Assembly (NCBI GenBank): GCA_028280885.1 | Contig: JANQKY010000024.1 | Location: 1 to 41,282, forward strand | Direction: 5' to 3' | Source: Tepidamorphus sp. | GTDB lineage: Bacteria; Pseudomonadota; Alphaproteobacteria; Rhizobiales; Tepidamorphaceae | DNA length: 41,282 bases | Shown here: positions 6,515-14,070 of the stretch, in pieces | Numbering within the stretch: the first letter of the stretch is position 1 | How the letters are laid out: every line of letters starts with the position of its first letter | The notes under the pieces: generated by a model | Database searches by the model: none | The model's input: the letters and a program-made list of their open reading frames with translations, nothing else | Told to the model about the DNA's origin: nothing | Translations under genes and position numbers: made by a program

Positions 6515-7108
6515 CTACGGCATCGGGCCGAGATTGAGCAACTGCACCCGGCGGTTGACGGCGGCGTCGGGGTTGTTCGGGTCGCGGAGCTGTTCCTCGC
6601 CGAGCCCGAAGGCCTGGATACGAGCCGGGTCAACCTTGAAGACGGTCGTCAGCGCGTTGCGGATCGAATCGGCGCGGCGCTGGCTGAGCTCCAGATTGTA
6701 TTCGCGCTTGCCCTTCGCATCGGTGTGGCCGACGATCAGGAACTGGTCGCGCAGCAGCACCGGATTGTGCAGCGCGTCCGCCATGGCGCCGAGGATCTCG
6801 TAGGAATCCGGCTTGATGATTGCGGAATCGAAGTCGAACAGGATCTCGACGCTGAAATTCGGCAGACTGGCGAAATAGTCGAGATACTGGTTGCGGTTGA
6901 CGACGTCCTCGGAGGCTTCCTGGCTGATCTTGACGGTGACGTCCTGGCGCAGCTGATCGACGTTGAGAATGGTCGAGCGGGCGCCGAGCCCCTGCAGGTT
7001 GTTGATGAGTTCGGCCTGGCTTACCGAGGCCTGCGCCATCGCGCCGCCGACCGATGCCGCGGTGATCGCGGCGGCTGCGACGAGTGTGGAAAGAAACGTT
7101 TTCATCAT
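6515..7108 (-). CDS. OmpA-family periplasmic/outer-membrane protein
   Basis: The 197-residue product starts with a signal peptide (cleavage probably after AMA, residue 25). An uncharacterised stretch with predicted helices follows to about residue 85. The C-terminal OmpA domain (about 86-193) has the usual ILFDFDSAIIKPDS opening, GHTDAKGKREYNLELSQRRA and GLGEEQLRDPNNPDAAVNRRVQ. Asp130 and Arg145 correspond to the residues that bind diaminopimelate in peptidoglycan. There is no beta-barrel, so it is likely a soluble or anchored peptidoglycan-binding protein. Two adjacent ATGs (7108 and 7105) follow CGGAGAAC; the second has the better spacing. A strong terminator follows. The Cys-repeat gene lies 45 bases upstream on the same strand, so the two could be co-transcribed. 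Confidence 0.88.
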   Translation of the reverse strand: MMKTFLSTLVAAAAITAASVGGAMAQASVSQAELINNLQGLGARSTILNVDQLRQDVTVKISQEASEDVVNRNQYLDYFASLPNFSVEILFDFDSAIIKPDSYEILGAMADALHNPVLLRDQFLIVGHTDAKGKREYNLELSQRRADSIRNALTTVFKVDPARIQAFGLGEEQLRDPNNPDAAVNRRVQLLNLGPMP

Positions 7109-7153
7109 GTTCTCCGGACCTTGTGTCGGTCGTGTCGGGTTTATGACCGGTGC

Positions 7154-7576
7154 CTAGCGCCAACCGGCGTCGGTGATCGCCTGGTTGCAGCCGGCGCTGA
7201 CCTGCTTCTCATTGCTCAGAAGGCAGCGAAGGATGCGCCCGTTGCCCGGATCATACTCCTTGCAGAAGCGCCTGATGTCTTTTTCGCACAAGGGGAAGGC
7301 GGCTTCCTGGGCGGCGGCACGCAGCTCCAGCGACCGGATCGTCGCGTCCAGCGTGGTCTTGCAGGTGTCGGAGATCTTGGACTCGTTCTTCTTCATGCAG
7401 TTCAGCATCCTGGCCTCGCCGATGCTGACGCCCTTGCAGGTCCGCTCGACATCCTTTCCGCAGGCTCTCGTGAAGAGCCGCATTGCCTCGGCATAGCTGA
7501 CTGTCTGGGCTGATGCCGGCAGGCTGAGCGCGAAAATCAGCGCCAGTCCGCCCAAAATCCGGATCGCTAAAGTCAA
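7154..7576 (-). CDS. Secreted protein with two cysteine-rich GLG1-like repeats
   Basis: The 140-residue product has a signal peptide (residues 1-23, cleavage after ASA) and eight cysteines in two units. Cys39-47-60-72 and Cys97-105-118-130 have exactly the same spacing (8, 13, 12), with shared residues such as C-x-KD-x(2)-R-x-C and G-x-x-R-x-L-x-C. This is the pattern of the cysteine-rich GLG1 repeat. I infer two disulfide-bonded periplasmic or secreted repeats. The start is TTG at 7576: a GGAGGAAG ribosome site lies five bases upstream, and the signal peptide begins right there; the upstream ATGs in frame give no signal peptide at the terminus. The exact role is unknown. Confidence 0.8.
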   Translation of the reverse strand: MTLAIRILGGLALIFALSLPASAQTVSYAEAMRLFTRACGKDVERTCKGVSIGEARMLNCMKKNESKISDTCKTTLDATIRSLELRAAAQEAAFPLCEKDIRRFCKEYDPGNGRILRCLLSNEKQVSAGCNQAITDAGWR

Positions 7577-7730
7577 TTCTTCCTCCAATGCGCGATGACC
7601 AAGGTTCAGTCTGGTTCCCATCGTATTACGGCCCGAACGTGCGCGGCGGCAAGGACTCAATTCGTCTTTCGGCCCGCCACGAAGCGGTACGCGACTGCTT
7701 TTTCAATACAGGGCGCCGATAGACCGTTTA

Positions 7731-8405
7731 TCAGACGGGCAATTCAGCGTCGAGATCGTGCTCGATCGCCGCAACCAGGGCGGCGGCCAGGCGATTGGTA
7801 TCGAGCGGCCGGTTCGCGATGGCCGAGATGCCCGCCTCCTCAAGCGTCTCCGGCGACAGCTCTTCGGCGCCGAGCGCGACCAGTGGCGGCAGCGCCGCGC
7901 CGGCGAGCGTGTTCAGCGCCCGCGCCGCGCTAAGGCCTCCCAGCCCGTCCATCGCGATGTCGAGCACAATCGCGTCGAACGGCTCGCGGGCGAAGCGATA
8001 GATCGCCTCTTCGCCGCAGCCGACCGCGACATGGTCCAGCCCCAGACGGTCGAGCAGGACGCCGATCAGCAGCCGGTCGACCGGGTTGTCCTCGACAAGC
8101 AGAATACGCGGCCGCACGGTGGAGGCACCGGAACGGCGGTTGACGCTTGCAGCGAGCGCGGACGGCGATACGCTCAACGGCGCCGCGTCGTCGGGATGGC
8201 GGGCGGCCAGTTCAGCCAGCGCCGCGACACCGGCGGCGTCGCGGTCTTCGGCGATTTCCGCCGTTGCCGGGGTTTCAGATATTGCCGGGGCTTGAGACGG
8301 GGTCCGGATCTCGATCCGAGAGGTCGTTTGAGTGTCGGGCGGCCCGAAGGCACTGCTGGAGGGGACGGCGGAAGCGCCGTCGTTGCGGCCGCTGTCTGCG
8401 TCCAT
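7731..8405 (-). CDS. Lone response-regulator receiver protein with degenerate active site
   Basis: The 224-residue product has a long, low-complexity N-terminus (about 1-95, rich in Ala, Ser, Thr and Pro) and one C-terminal receiver domain (about 98-218). ILLVEDNPVDR supplies the acidic pair and VLDIAMDG the phosphorylatable Asp. However, the position normally Thr/Ser is in VALGAEE (Gly/Ala), and the usual Lys-Pro is replaced by Arg-Pro (ANRPLD). The domain may therefore bind or respond without normal phosphorylation switching. No output domain or kinase gene is adjacent. The ATG at 8405 has GGAGG nine bases upstream. It may once have been the C-terminus of a hybrid kinase; that is speculation. 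Confidence 0.8.
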   Translation of the reverse strand: MDADSGRNDGASAVPSSSAFGPPDTQTTSRIEIRTPSQAPAISETPATAEIAEDRDAAGVAALAELAARHPDDAAPLSVSPSALAASVNRRSGASTVRPRILLVEDNPVDRLLIGVLLDRLGLDHVAVGCGEEAIYRFAREPFDAIVLDIAMDGLGGLSAARALNTLAGAALPPLVALGAEELSPETLEEAGISAIANRPLDTNRLAAALVAAIEHDLDAELPV

Positions 8406-8740
8406 CTTGATCTTGCCTCCGACCGTTGCGCCGCGTGTCCGTCGCCTTGCGATCGGTGCCGTGGATTTTCGGGCGCGGCGTATTCGCTGTTATGGCATCG
8501 CCTCCGCCGGCTGTTCGTTGCGGATGCCGGCGGAGGCGGCGCCTCCCTGTATTTGACGTAGCATGCTAGAGAATGCGGCTTAAGAGAAGATCAAGCAGGG
8601 TGGTTTATGGTCTTTAAGGTAAACGGCGGTTCTCATACGGTGTTTTCATGCGATATGGGACGCGGGGAAGCGCTCCTGTATGATAGCCGCGCCCTCCCAT
8701 GTCTTCCTCCCGCCTGAGCGCGCTTTAAGGTCCCTGTTTC
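8406..8740. other. Intergenic region between divergent genes
   Basis: No gene is seen in these 335 bases. An 11-bp perfect hairpin (GCCTCCGCCGG at 8500-8510 with CCGGCGGAGGC at 8527-8537) lies about 95 bases upstream of the receiver gene, without a T-run. AT-richer sequence at about 8555-8660 could hold the promoters of the divergent receiver and transporter genes, but I see no clear consensus pair. Confidence 0.4.
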
Positions 8741-9706
8741 ATGAGCGCTTCGATCGTCCAGATTTTCTGGATCGTGTTGCCCGTCTTCGGCGTCGTCGGG
8801 CTCGGCTATCTCGCCTCCTGGAGCAAATATCTGCCCGATACGGTCGGCGAGGCGCTCGGCGATTTCGTCTTCATGGTGGCGATCCCCGTCCTGCTGTTCC
8901 GGACGCTGGCGACGGCGGAGTTTCCCGATACCTCGCCCTGGCCGCTCTGGATCAGCTATTTCGGCGGTGTCCTGGTCGGCTGGATCGCGGCCGACCTGAT
9001 GGTCCGCAAGATGTTCAGGCGCGATGCCCGCGCCGGCGTCATTGGCGGGGTCTCGGTGGGGTTTTCCAACGCGGTGCTGCTTGGCCTGCCGCTGACCCTG
9101 TCGGCCTTCGGCGAGGAGGGCGCCGTGCCCAACCTGCTGATCGTCGCGGTGCAATTGCCGGTCATCATGGTGGTCAGCACGGTGCTGATCGAATGGGCCG
9201 AACGGCGCGATGGGGAGAACGCCGCGCCAATGTCGATCGGGCTGATGGCGCGGTCGATTGCCTTGAATTTCATCAAGAACCCGCTGGTGCTCGGCATCCT
9301 CGCGGGCACCCTGTGGCGGCTGGCGGAGTGGCCCTATGACGGGCCGCTGGAAGTGCTCGGCAACCAGATCGCGTCGGCCGCGATCCCCTGCGCGCTGTTC
9401 GCGCTCGGCATGAGCCTGACGCGCTATGGCATTCGCGGCAACGTGCTGCCGGCGATCTGGATATCGCTGTTGAAGCTGTTCGTCATTCCGGCCATCGCCT
9501 GGGTGCTGGCAACGCAGGTCTTCACGCTGCCGCCGCTGTGGGTGACCGTGGTGACGCTGATTGCGGCCTGTCCGACCGGGGTCAATGCCTGGCTCCTGGC
9601 GAACCGGTTCCGCACCGGCCACGCGATCGCGGCGAATACGATCACCCTGACCAGCGCCCTGTCGGTGGTGACGCTGTCATTGTGGCTGCTGTTCCTGGGA
9701 TATTGA
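8741..9706 (+). CDS. AEC (auxin efflux carrier) family transporter
   Basis: The 321-residue integral membrane protein has about ten hydrophobic segments in two five-helix halves, the AEC family layout. Motifs include GVVGLGYLASW in helix 1, GFSNAVLLGLPLTLSAFGEEG in the first half, and ASAAIPCALFALGMSLTRYG and ACPTGVNAWLLANRF in the second. Bacterial members export or import small organic acids such as malate and malonate; the substrate here cannot be told. The ATG at 8741 is preceded by AAGG at a long distance. The 3' end overlaps the 3' end of the convergent gluQ gene by 30 bases. Confidence 0.88.
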   Translation: MSASIVQIFWIVLPVFGVVGLGYLASWSKYLPDTVGEALGDFVFMVAIPVLLFRTLATAEFPDTSPWPLWISYFGGVLVGWIAADLMVRKMFRRDARAGVIGGVSVGFSNAVLLGLPLTLSAFGEEGAVPNLLIVAVQLPVIMVVSTVLIEWAERRDGENAAPMSIGLMARSIALNFIKNPLVLGILAGTLWRLAEWPYDGPLEVLGNQIASAAIPCALFALGMSLTRYGIRGNVLPAIWISLLKLFVIPAIAWVLATQVFTLPPLWVTVVTLIAACPTGVNAWLLANRFRTGHAIAANTITLTSALSVVTLSLWLLFLGY

Positions 9707-10648
9707 CGGCGATCGGCTCGCCGGCGGCAAGCCCAGCCGCCGTCTGATCTGCGCCGGCGTGGCGCCTGCTTCGCGAAGCGCCTTCAGGCCGGTGTCGCCC
9801 AGCGACTTCGACAGCTTGCGCCCGTCGTCACCCAACAGCAGCCGATGATGCGCATAGAGCGGCTCGGGCAGATCGAGCAGCACCTGTAGCAGCCGGTGAA
9901 TGGCGGTCGCCTCGAACAGGTCCATGCCGCGCGTGACATGGGTTATGCCCTGCAGGGCGTCATCCATCACCACGCTCAGGTGATAGCTGGTCGGCGTCTC
10001 CTTGCGGGCCAGCACGACATCGCCCCAGCGGGCGGGCGTCGCGGGTATTCTGCGTGGCGCGGGCAGGGGCGGGCAGCCGGTTTCGAACAGGTCCTCCCCG
10101 ATGTCCCGCCAGGTGATCTGTCCGGTCAGGTCCGCCAGCGCCCGGTCCATGTCGAGCCGCAGGGCCGCGCCCTTGCCCAGGACCGTGTCGAGATCGACGG
10201 GTGCGGTGCGGGCGGGCCGGCAGGTGCCGGGATAGAGCGGCGCGCCGTCGGGATCGCGCGGCCATGGCGTCCCCGTTCGCTCGCGCTCGGCGACCTGGCC
10301 GGCGATGCCGGACCGGGTGCAGGTGCAGGCATAGAGGAGGCCGTGCCGGTTCAAGGTGGCGAGACCGTCCCGGTAGCTGTCGAAATGCTCCGACTGGCGC
10401 CGCACCGGAGGCTCCCAGGCAAGGCCGAGCCAGGCGAGCGCCTCCAGCAAGGCCTGTTCGTGTTCGCGGCGGCAGCGTCCGGGATCGATGTTCTCGATGC
10501 GCAGCAGGAAGCGGCCGTTGAGCCGGCAGGCCGCGTCGTAGCTGAGCAGCGCCGACAGAGCGCTGCCCAGGTGGAGCGGGCCCGTCGGGCTTGGTGCAAA
10601 CCGCAGGACGGCGCGGTCGCGGGGGCTTAATGGATCGGCACTTGGCAT
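9677..10648 (-). CDS. gluQ: Glutamyl-Q tRNA(Asp) synthetase
   Basis: GluQ-RS activates glutamate and attaches it to queuosine at position 34 of tRNA(Asp). The 323-residue protein matches the catalytic half of glutamyl-tRNA synthetase and lacks the anticodon-binding half, as in the family. FAPSPTGPLHLGS (about 17-29) is the HIGH region, KLSKS (278-282) the KMSKS loop. Cys108, Cys110, Tyr139 and Cys143 (CTC ... YPGTC) match the zinc site typical of GluQ-RS. I chose the ATG at 10648, 34 codons inside the longest frame, because the extra N-terminus is Arg/Pro-rich and runs into the divergent promoter region. It is divergent from the DNA glycosylase gene with 92 bases between the starts. Confidence 0.93.
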   Translation of the reverse strand: MPSADPLSPRDRAVLRFAPSPTGPLHLGSALSALLSYDAACRLNGRFLLRIENIDPGRCRREHEQALLEALAWLGLAWEPPVRRQSEHFDSYRDGLATLNRHGLLYACTCTRSGIAGQVAERERTGTPWPRDPDGAPLYPGTCRPARTAPVDLDTVLGKGAALRLDMDRALADLTGQITWRDIGEDLFETGCPPLPAPRRIPATPARWGDVVLARKETPTSYHLSVVMDDALQGITHVTRGMDLFEATAIHRLLQVLLDLPEPLYAHHRLLLGDDGRKLSKSLGDTGLKALREAGATPAQIRRRLGLPPASRSPSISQEQQPQ

Positions 10649-10740
10649 CGCCTGAGAAAAAACCGTGCGGCGCGCGGAACCGCAAGGGGGAAGCTGCGGC
10701 CGGTTGCGATTTGCGCTGCGGAATCGGATAGGTTCACGCA

Positions 10741-11394
10741 ATGACCGCATTCGACTACCGGATCGACAGCAGGGCGGATATCGGCGCAGCGCTTGAGCGG
10801 CTCGGCCGTAAAGACCCCGTCCTGTCCCGTCTTCTCGAGCAGACCGGCATTCCCGCGCCGCGCCGCCGCGCGCCGGGTTTCGCCGGGCTTGCCCGGATCG
10901 TCGTTGGCCAGCAGGTATCGACGCAAAGTGCCGCGGCGATCTGGTCGCGCCTCGAGTCAGCGTTCGATCCGCTGACGCCGCGTGCGGTTGCCGGCAGTTC
11001 GGACGATGTCCTGCGCGCGGTCGGCCTGTCGCGCCCGAAGATCAGGACGCTGCGGGCGATTTCCGAAGCGATCGCAAGCGGGTCGCTGGTGCTGGAGGAT
11101 CTCGATCGGCTGACCGCCGACGATGCGCATCGTGTGCTTTGCGCCGTTCACGGGATCGGGCCGTGGACGGCGGATATCTATCTGATGTTCTGCCTTGGCC
11201 ATGCCGATGCCTGGCCGGCCGGCGACCTCGCCTTGCAGCATGCGGTCGGCGCGGCGCTGGGTATGCCCGACCGGCCGGACGCGCGGGTGATGGCTGAGAT
11301 CGGCGAGCGGTGGCGACCGGCGCGCGGCGCGGCGGCGCTGTTGTTCTGGGCCTATTACCGGACCTTGAAGGACCGGTCGGGCGTGCCGATGTGA
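10741..11394 (+). CDS. DNA-3-methyladenine glycosylase, AlkA/HhH-GPD family
   Basis: The 217-residue enzyme should excise alkylated bases from DNA in base excision repair. It has the helix-hairpin-helix (VLCAVHGIGPWTAD, about 132-145) followed by the catalytic aspartate in WPAGDLALQ (Asp162), the HhH-GPD arrangement of AlkA-like glycosylases. ARIVVGQQVSTQSA (51-64) is the usual early helix motif. There is no iron-sulfur cluster tail and no N-terminal AlkA beta domain, so it belongs to the short form, often called DNA-3-methyladenine glycosylase 2. It is a single-gene unit divergent from gluQ. Confidence 0.92.
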   Translation: MTAFDYRIDSRADIGAALERLGRKDPVLSRLLEQTGIPAPRRRAPGFAGLARIVVGQQVSTQSAAAIWSRLESAFDPLTPRAVAGSSDDVLRAVGLSRPKIRTLRAISEAIASGSLVLEDLDRLTADDAHRVLCAVHGIGPWTADIYLMFCLGHADAWPAGDLALQHAVGAALGMPDRPDARVMAEIGERWRPARGAAALLFWAYYRTLKDRSGVPM

Positions 11395-11814
11395 TTCGCT
11401 TAGGTGCCGCTCCGGCAGGGCGCCGCCTGTCCGCCGCTGCCTGCCGCAGGTGAAGGACGCTGCGGAGCCGCGCTTTGCTTGATCGGGTCCTGCGTCCAAA
11501 AGCGTAATCTCTTGAATCACTTGCCGTTCGCCGCCCCGTCGGGGGCGCGACTTTGTGTCCAAGCTTCACAAGTTTGACATGGGGCCTATACTATATCTCG
11601 TCTCGCTCGCGGGTTCGCGGGACCAGACACGCCATCGACCACAGCATCGGGCGACTGCTTTTTTGGCGCCCGAGAGCCGAAGAGGTAGTCAAACGATGGG
11701 ACGTCGATACGCGATGATCGGCCGTTTTCCGGCGGAGAGCCGGGCGATGGCGCATTGCGGTCCAAGGGGCGGCCTAAAGGGCCGTGACCCGGTCGATCAA
11801 CCGGGGAGCGGACG
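11395..11814. other. Gene-free stretch with long leader of the HNH gene
   Basis: These 420 bases show no convincing gene. They hold the candidate promoter at 11564-11592 and about 215 bases of leader before the HNH start, including GGCGACTGCTTTTTTGGCGC near 11647-11666 and a short frame at 11696. The leader length leaves room for a small RNA or short leader peptide, but I recognise no known RNA family. Confidence 0.35.
11564..11592 (+). promoter_or_regulatory. Candidate sigma-70 promoter for the HNH gene
   Basis: CTTCAC (11564-11569) and TATACT (11587-11592) are separated by 17 bases, a reasonable match to the alphaproteobacterial housekeeping consensus (CTTGAC / CTATAT-like). The region is conspicuously AT-richer than its surroundings. 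A TTGACA at 11574-11579 is a competing -35 box but has no -10 box at the right distance. Confidence 0.4.
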
Positions 11815-12369
11815 GTGACGTTCGTTTCGCCGGAAGCCTGTCCAGCGCTTGTCTTGAATGCGGATTTTCGTCCGCTCAGTTATTTCCCGCTTTCCCTCTG
11901 GTCCTGGCAGGACGCGGTCAAGGCGGTGTTTCTCGATCGGGTGAACATCGTCTCGGAATACGACCGGGTGGTGCGAAGTCCCAGCGCGGAGATCCGCCTG
12001 CCCAGCGTGGTCTCCTTGCGCGAATATGTCAGACCCGCCCGTTTTCCAGCCTTTACCCGATTTAACGTTTTCCTCCGCGACCGCTTCACCTGCCAATATT
12101 GCGGCTCCCCCGAAGACCTCACCTTCGATCATCTCATCCCGCGCGCGCTCGGCGGCCAGACCGCCTGGGACAATGTGGTCGCCGCCTGCTCGCCCTGTAA
12201 CCTGAAGAAAGGCGGCCTGCATCCGCGCGATGCCGGCATGTGGCCGGAGCAGATGCCGTTCCGCCCGACCGTCTTCGATTTGCAGAAGAACGGCCGGCTG
12301 TTTCCGCCCAACTACCTGCACGACAGCTGGCTCGACTATCTCTACTGGGATACGGAACTGGAGCCGTAG
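11815..12369 (+). CDS. HNH endonuclease
   Basis: The 184-residue protein has a C-terminal HNH nuclease fold with a zinc knuckle pair: CQYC (93-96) and CSPCN (125-129), with Asp105-His106 (FDHLIPRALGG) and Asn120 (WDNVV) completing the His-Asn-His set. The N-terminal third (ALVLNADFRPLSYFPLSLWSWQDAVKAVFLDRV) is the conserved lead of a family of stand-alone HNH proteins common in alphaproteobacteria; their cellular role is not established. The start is GTG at 11815 with GGGGAG upstream. It is not next to any restriction, phage or toxin gene, so a housekeeping or repair role seems more likely than defence. Confidence 0.9.
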   Translation: MTFVSPEACPALVLNADFRPLSYFPLSLWSWQDAVKAVFLDRVNIVSEYDRVVRSPSAEIRLPSVVSLREYVRPARFPAFTRFNVFLRDRFTCQYCGSPEDLTFDHLIPRALGGQTAWDNVVAACSPCNLKKGGLHPRDAGMWPEQMPFRPTVFDLQKNGRLFPPNYLHDSWLDYLYWDTELEP

Positions 12370-12386
12370 GAGCCAGATCCTTACGC

Positions 12387-12755
12387 TCAGCAGGACACCA
12401 TGACCGAGAAGCCGGTGCTGATCAGCTGCTGCGAATCGTTGTCGTAGACGAACACCTCGATCGTCTTGTTGTTCTTCGAGCTCAGGCGCGACCAGAAGGT
12501 GACGCTGCTCGGCCCCTTGGTGCCCGACTTGTGGCTGCCGGCGGTGGCGACGACCGCGCATTTCTTGATGCTGTCGTTGAATTTCACCTGGTACTCGCCG
12601 GTGCCCAGGCTCTTGGTGCTCTTGACGTTCGATCCCTTGACGAGCGTTCCGCCATCGTCGAGCACCGCCCAGCCGCCGGTCTTGGCCAGGCCCGCGGCGG
12701 GCAGAAGCAGTCCGGTTGCGGCGAGCGCGGCGAGGAAGGTCAATGCCTTGTTCAT
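12387..12755 (-). CDS. Small secreted two-cysteine protein, paralogue A
   Basis: The 122-residue product has a signal peptide (cleavage near AGLA, residue 24) and a mature part of about 98 residues likely to be all-beta. It has only two cysteines: Cys66 (KKCAVVATAG) and Cys122, the last residue. They presumably form one disulfide. The neighbouring gene at 12950-13318 encodes a paralogue of exactly the same length with the same cysteine positions, sharing KTGGWAV, KSLGTGEYQ and SVTFWSRLSSKNN. The ATG at 12755 follows AAGGGGA. I do not recognise a named family; the surface or periplasmic role is unknown. Confidence 0.78.
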   Translation of the reverse strand: MNKALTFLAALAATGLLLPAAGLAKTGGWAVLDDGGTLVKGSNVKSTKSLGTGEYQVKFNDSIKKCAVVATAGSHKSGTKGPSSVTFWSRLSSKNNKTIEVFVYDNDSQQLISTGFSVMVSC

Positions 12756-12870
12756 CTAAAGATCCCCTTCGAAAGTCTTGCGGTTGAAAACGCTGGTAAT
12801 CACAGCGTGAGACTACACCAAATCCGATAGGCGGCATATTGGCGATCCGCCCGGCTTCCAGGGACGAAGA

Positions 12871-12908
12871 TAAAAAAGGCACCGCAACGGCGTGGCCGTT
12901 CCGGTGCC
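12871..12908 (-). terminator. Rho-independent terminator after paralogue B
   Basis: On the minus strand GGCACCG pairs with CGGTGCC, with an inner ACGGC / GCCGT stem, followed by a T-run (A-run at 12872-12877 on the plus strand). It lies just after the stop of the 12950-13318 gene and separates it from paralogue A. Confidence 0.9.
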
Positions 12909-12949
12909 CGGAAAATTTCGTCGGTCAAAGGCGCATCCGCGCCCTGGCG

Positions 12950-13318
12950 TCAGCAGCTGACGACGACGGAGAAGCTCGTGTCGACAAGCTTCTTGGAAGC
13001 ATTGTCGTAGGCGAAGACTTCGATCGTCCTGTTGTTCTTGGAGCTCAGCCGGGACCAGAAGGTGACGCTGGTCGGCCCCTGGACATTGGCGATATAGGCG
13101 CCGGCGGTCGCGACGACCGCGCATTTCTTGACGCTGGCGTTGAACTGGATCTGGTATTCGCCGGTGCCGAGGCTCTTCACCTTCTTGACGTCGGAGCCCT
13201 TGATCAGGATGCCGCTGTCGTCGATAACGGCCCATCCGCCGGTCTTGGCGGCCTGGCCGGCGGCCGGGAGGACAAGGCCGGCGGTGGCGACGGCAGCAAT
13301 CATCAGCAGTTTCTTCAT
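12950..13318 (-). CDS. Small secreted two-cysteine protein, paralogue B
   Basis: This 122-residue tandem paralogue of the protein at 12387-12755 has a signal peptide (MKKLLMIAAV..., cleavage near QAA), then KTGGWAVIDDSGILIKGSDV, and cysteines at 66 and 122 (final residue). Identity with paralogue A is high from residue 25 onward and lowest at residues 73-80 (AGAYIANVQ versus AGSHKSGTK), which may be an exposed loop. The start at 13318 is preferred over longer frames because the signal peptide begins there; GAGGG lies about ten bases upstream. It lies 96 bases downstream of dsbB on the same strand and ends in a strong terminator. Function unknown. Confidence 0.78.
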   Translation of the reverse strand: MKKLLMIAAVATAGLVLPAAGQAAKTGGWAVIDDSGILIKGSDVKKVKSLGTGEYQIQFNASVKKCAVVATAGAYIANVQGPTSVTFWSRLSSKNNRTIEVFAYDNASKKLVDTSFSVVVSC

Positions 13319-13414
13319 TGGTTGGAATCCCTCATGGTTGCGCAAGTCGAGTTTCCACGACCGGGTGCTCCCCCGGACGCCCCCGGGGATCACCGAATCG
13401 CGGACAGCGGCAGT

Positions 13415-13987
13415 TTATCGCTTTGCGGCTGCCCGTAGGGAAATACCTGCCATCGCCGCCGAGATGATGACGTTCCAGCCGGCCAGCGACAGGCCTGCGA
13501 TGCGCAGGGCCGGCTCGTCGCAGCGGATGAGCGTGGCCTCCTCGAGGGTCTGCAGCAGGTTGCCGGCCGAGACCTGCCCCCCGGCGCCGGCTCCAGCCCC
13601 CGCTCCGCAATCGGTCGGGCCGGGCCAGAACTTCCACTCGACGCCGGCATGATAGGCGGCGTAGACGGCGCTGCCGACGAACAGCACGCCGAGGATCCCG
13701 ACCAGGACGCGGCCCAGGCCCGAGCCGGGCATGGCCCGGGCAACGAGGAAAGTGATCAGCGCCAGCGGCACGCCGACATAATAGGGAATGCGCTGCTCCA
13801 GGCAGAGCGGGCAGGGGGCATAGCCTGCGAATTCGAACATCCACGCCCCGGCGATGGTGGCGAACGAGATCAGCAGGACCGCGAAGGCGGCAAGGCGGAC
13901 GGGGTCCGCGCCCTGCGGGGATTGAACCTGCGGGGATTGAACGGCCGAATTGCGTCCGGCCGTATCGGTCTGTCCTGTCTCGGCCAT
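13415..13987 (-). CDS. dsbB: Disulfide bond formation protein B family
   Basis: DsbB-type proteins reoxidise the periplasmic thiol oxidase DsbA and pass electrons to quinones. The 190-residue product has four membrane segments, at about 31-51, 70-85, 93-111 and 163-183. The first periplasmic loop has the redox motif CPLC (Cys59-Cys62), the second Cys127 and Cys156 around a Gly/Ala-rich loop. The N-terminal 30 residues are polar with a short duplication (QSPQVQSPQ). I chose the ATG at 13987, preceded by GGAGGG; an ATG four codons earlier overlaps that site. It is followed by a secreted two-cysteine protein gene and preceded by a YqaA-type gene, all on the minus strand. Confidence 0.9.
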   Translation of the reverse strand: MAETGQTDTAGRNSAVQSPQVQSPQGADPVRLAAFAVLLISFATIAGAWMFEFAGYAPCPLCLEQRIPYYVGVPLALITFLVARAMPGSGLGRVLVGILGVLFVGSAVYAAYHAGVEWKFWPGPTDCGAGAGAGAGGQVSAGNLLQTLEEATLIRCDEPALRIAGLSLAGWNVIISAAMAGISLRAAAKR

Positions 13988-14070
13988 GCGACCCTCCATC
14001 GCCAGGTATCCGGTAAAACGCTGATGCCCCGGACCCTACCCCGAAATCGGGCAAAGCTGGGGCGGGATCC

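Noticed and set aside
8500..8537. 11-bp GC-rich hairpin considered as a terminator
   Set aside because: No T-run on either strand and it lies upstream of, not after, the adjacent genes.
11815..12369. HNH gene considered as part of a defence or mobile system
   Set aside because: Neighbours are housekeeping genes, and its N-terminal region matches a widespread stand-alone alphaproteobacterial family; no methylase, phage or toxin partner is nearby.
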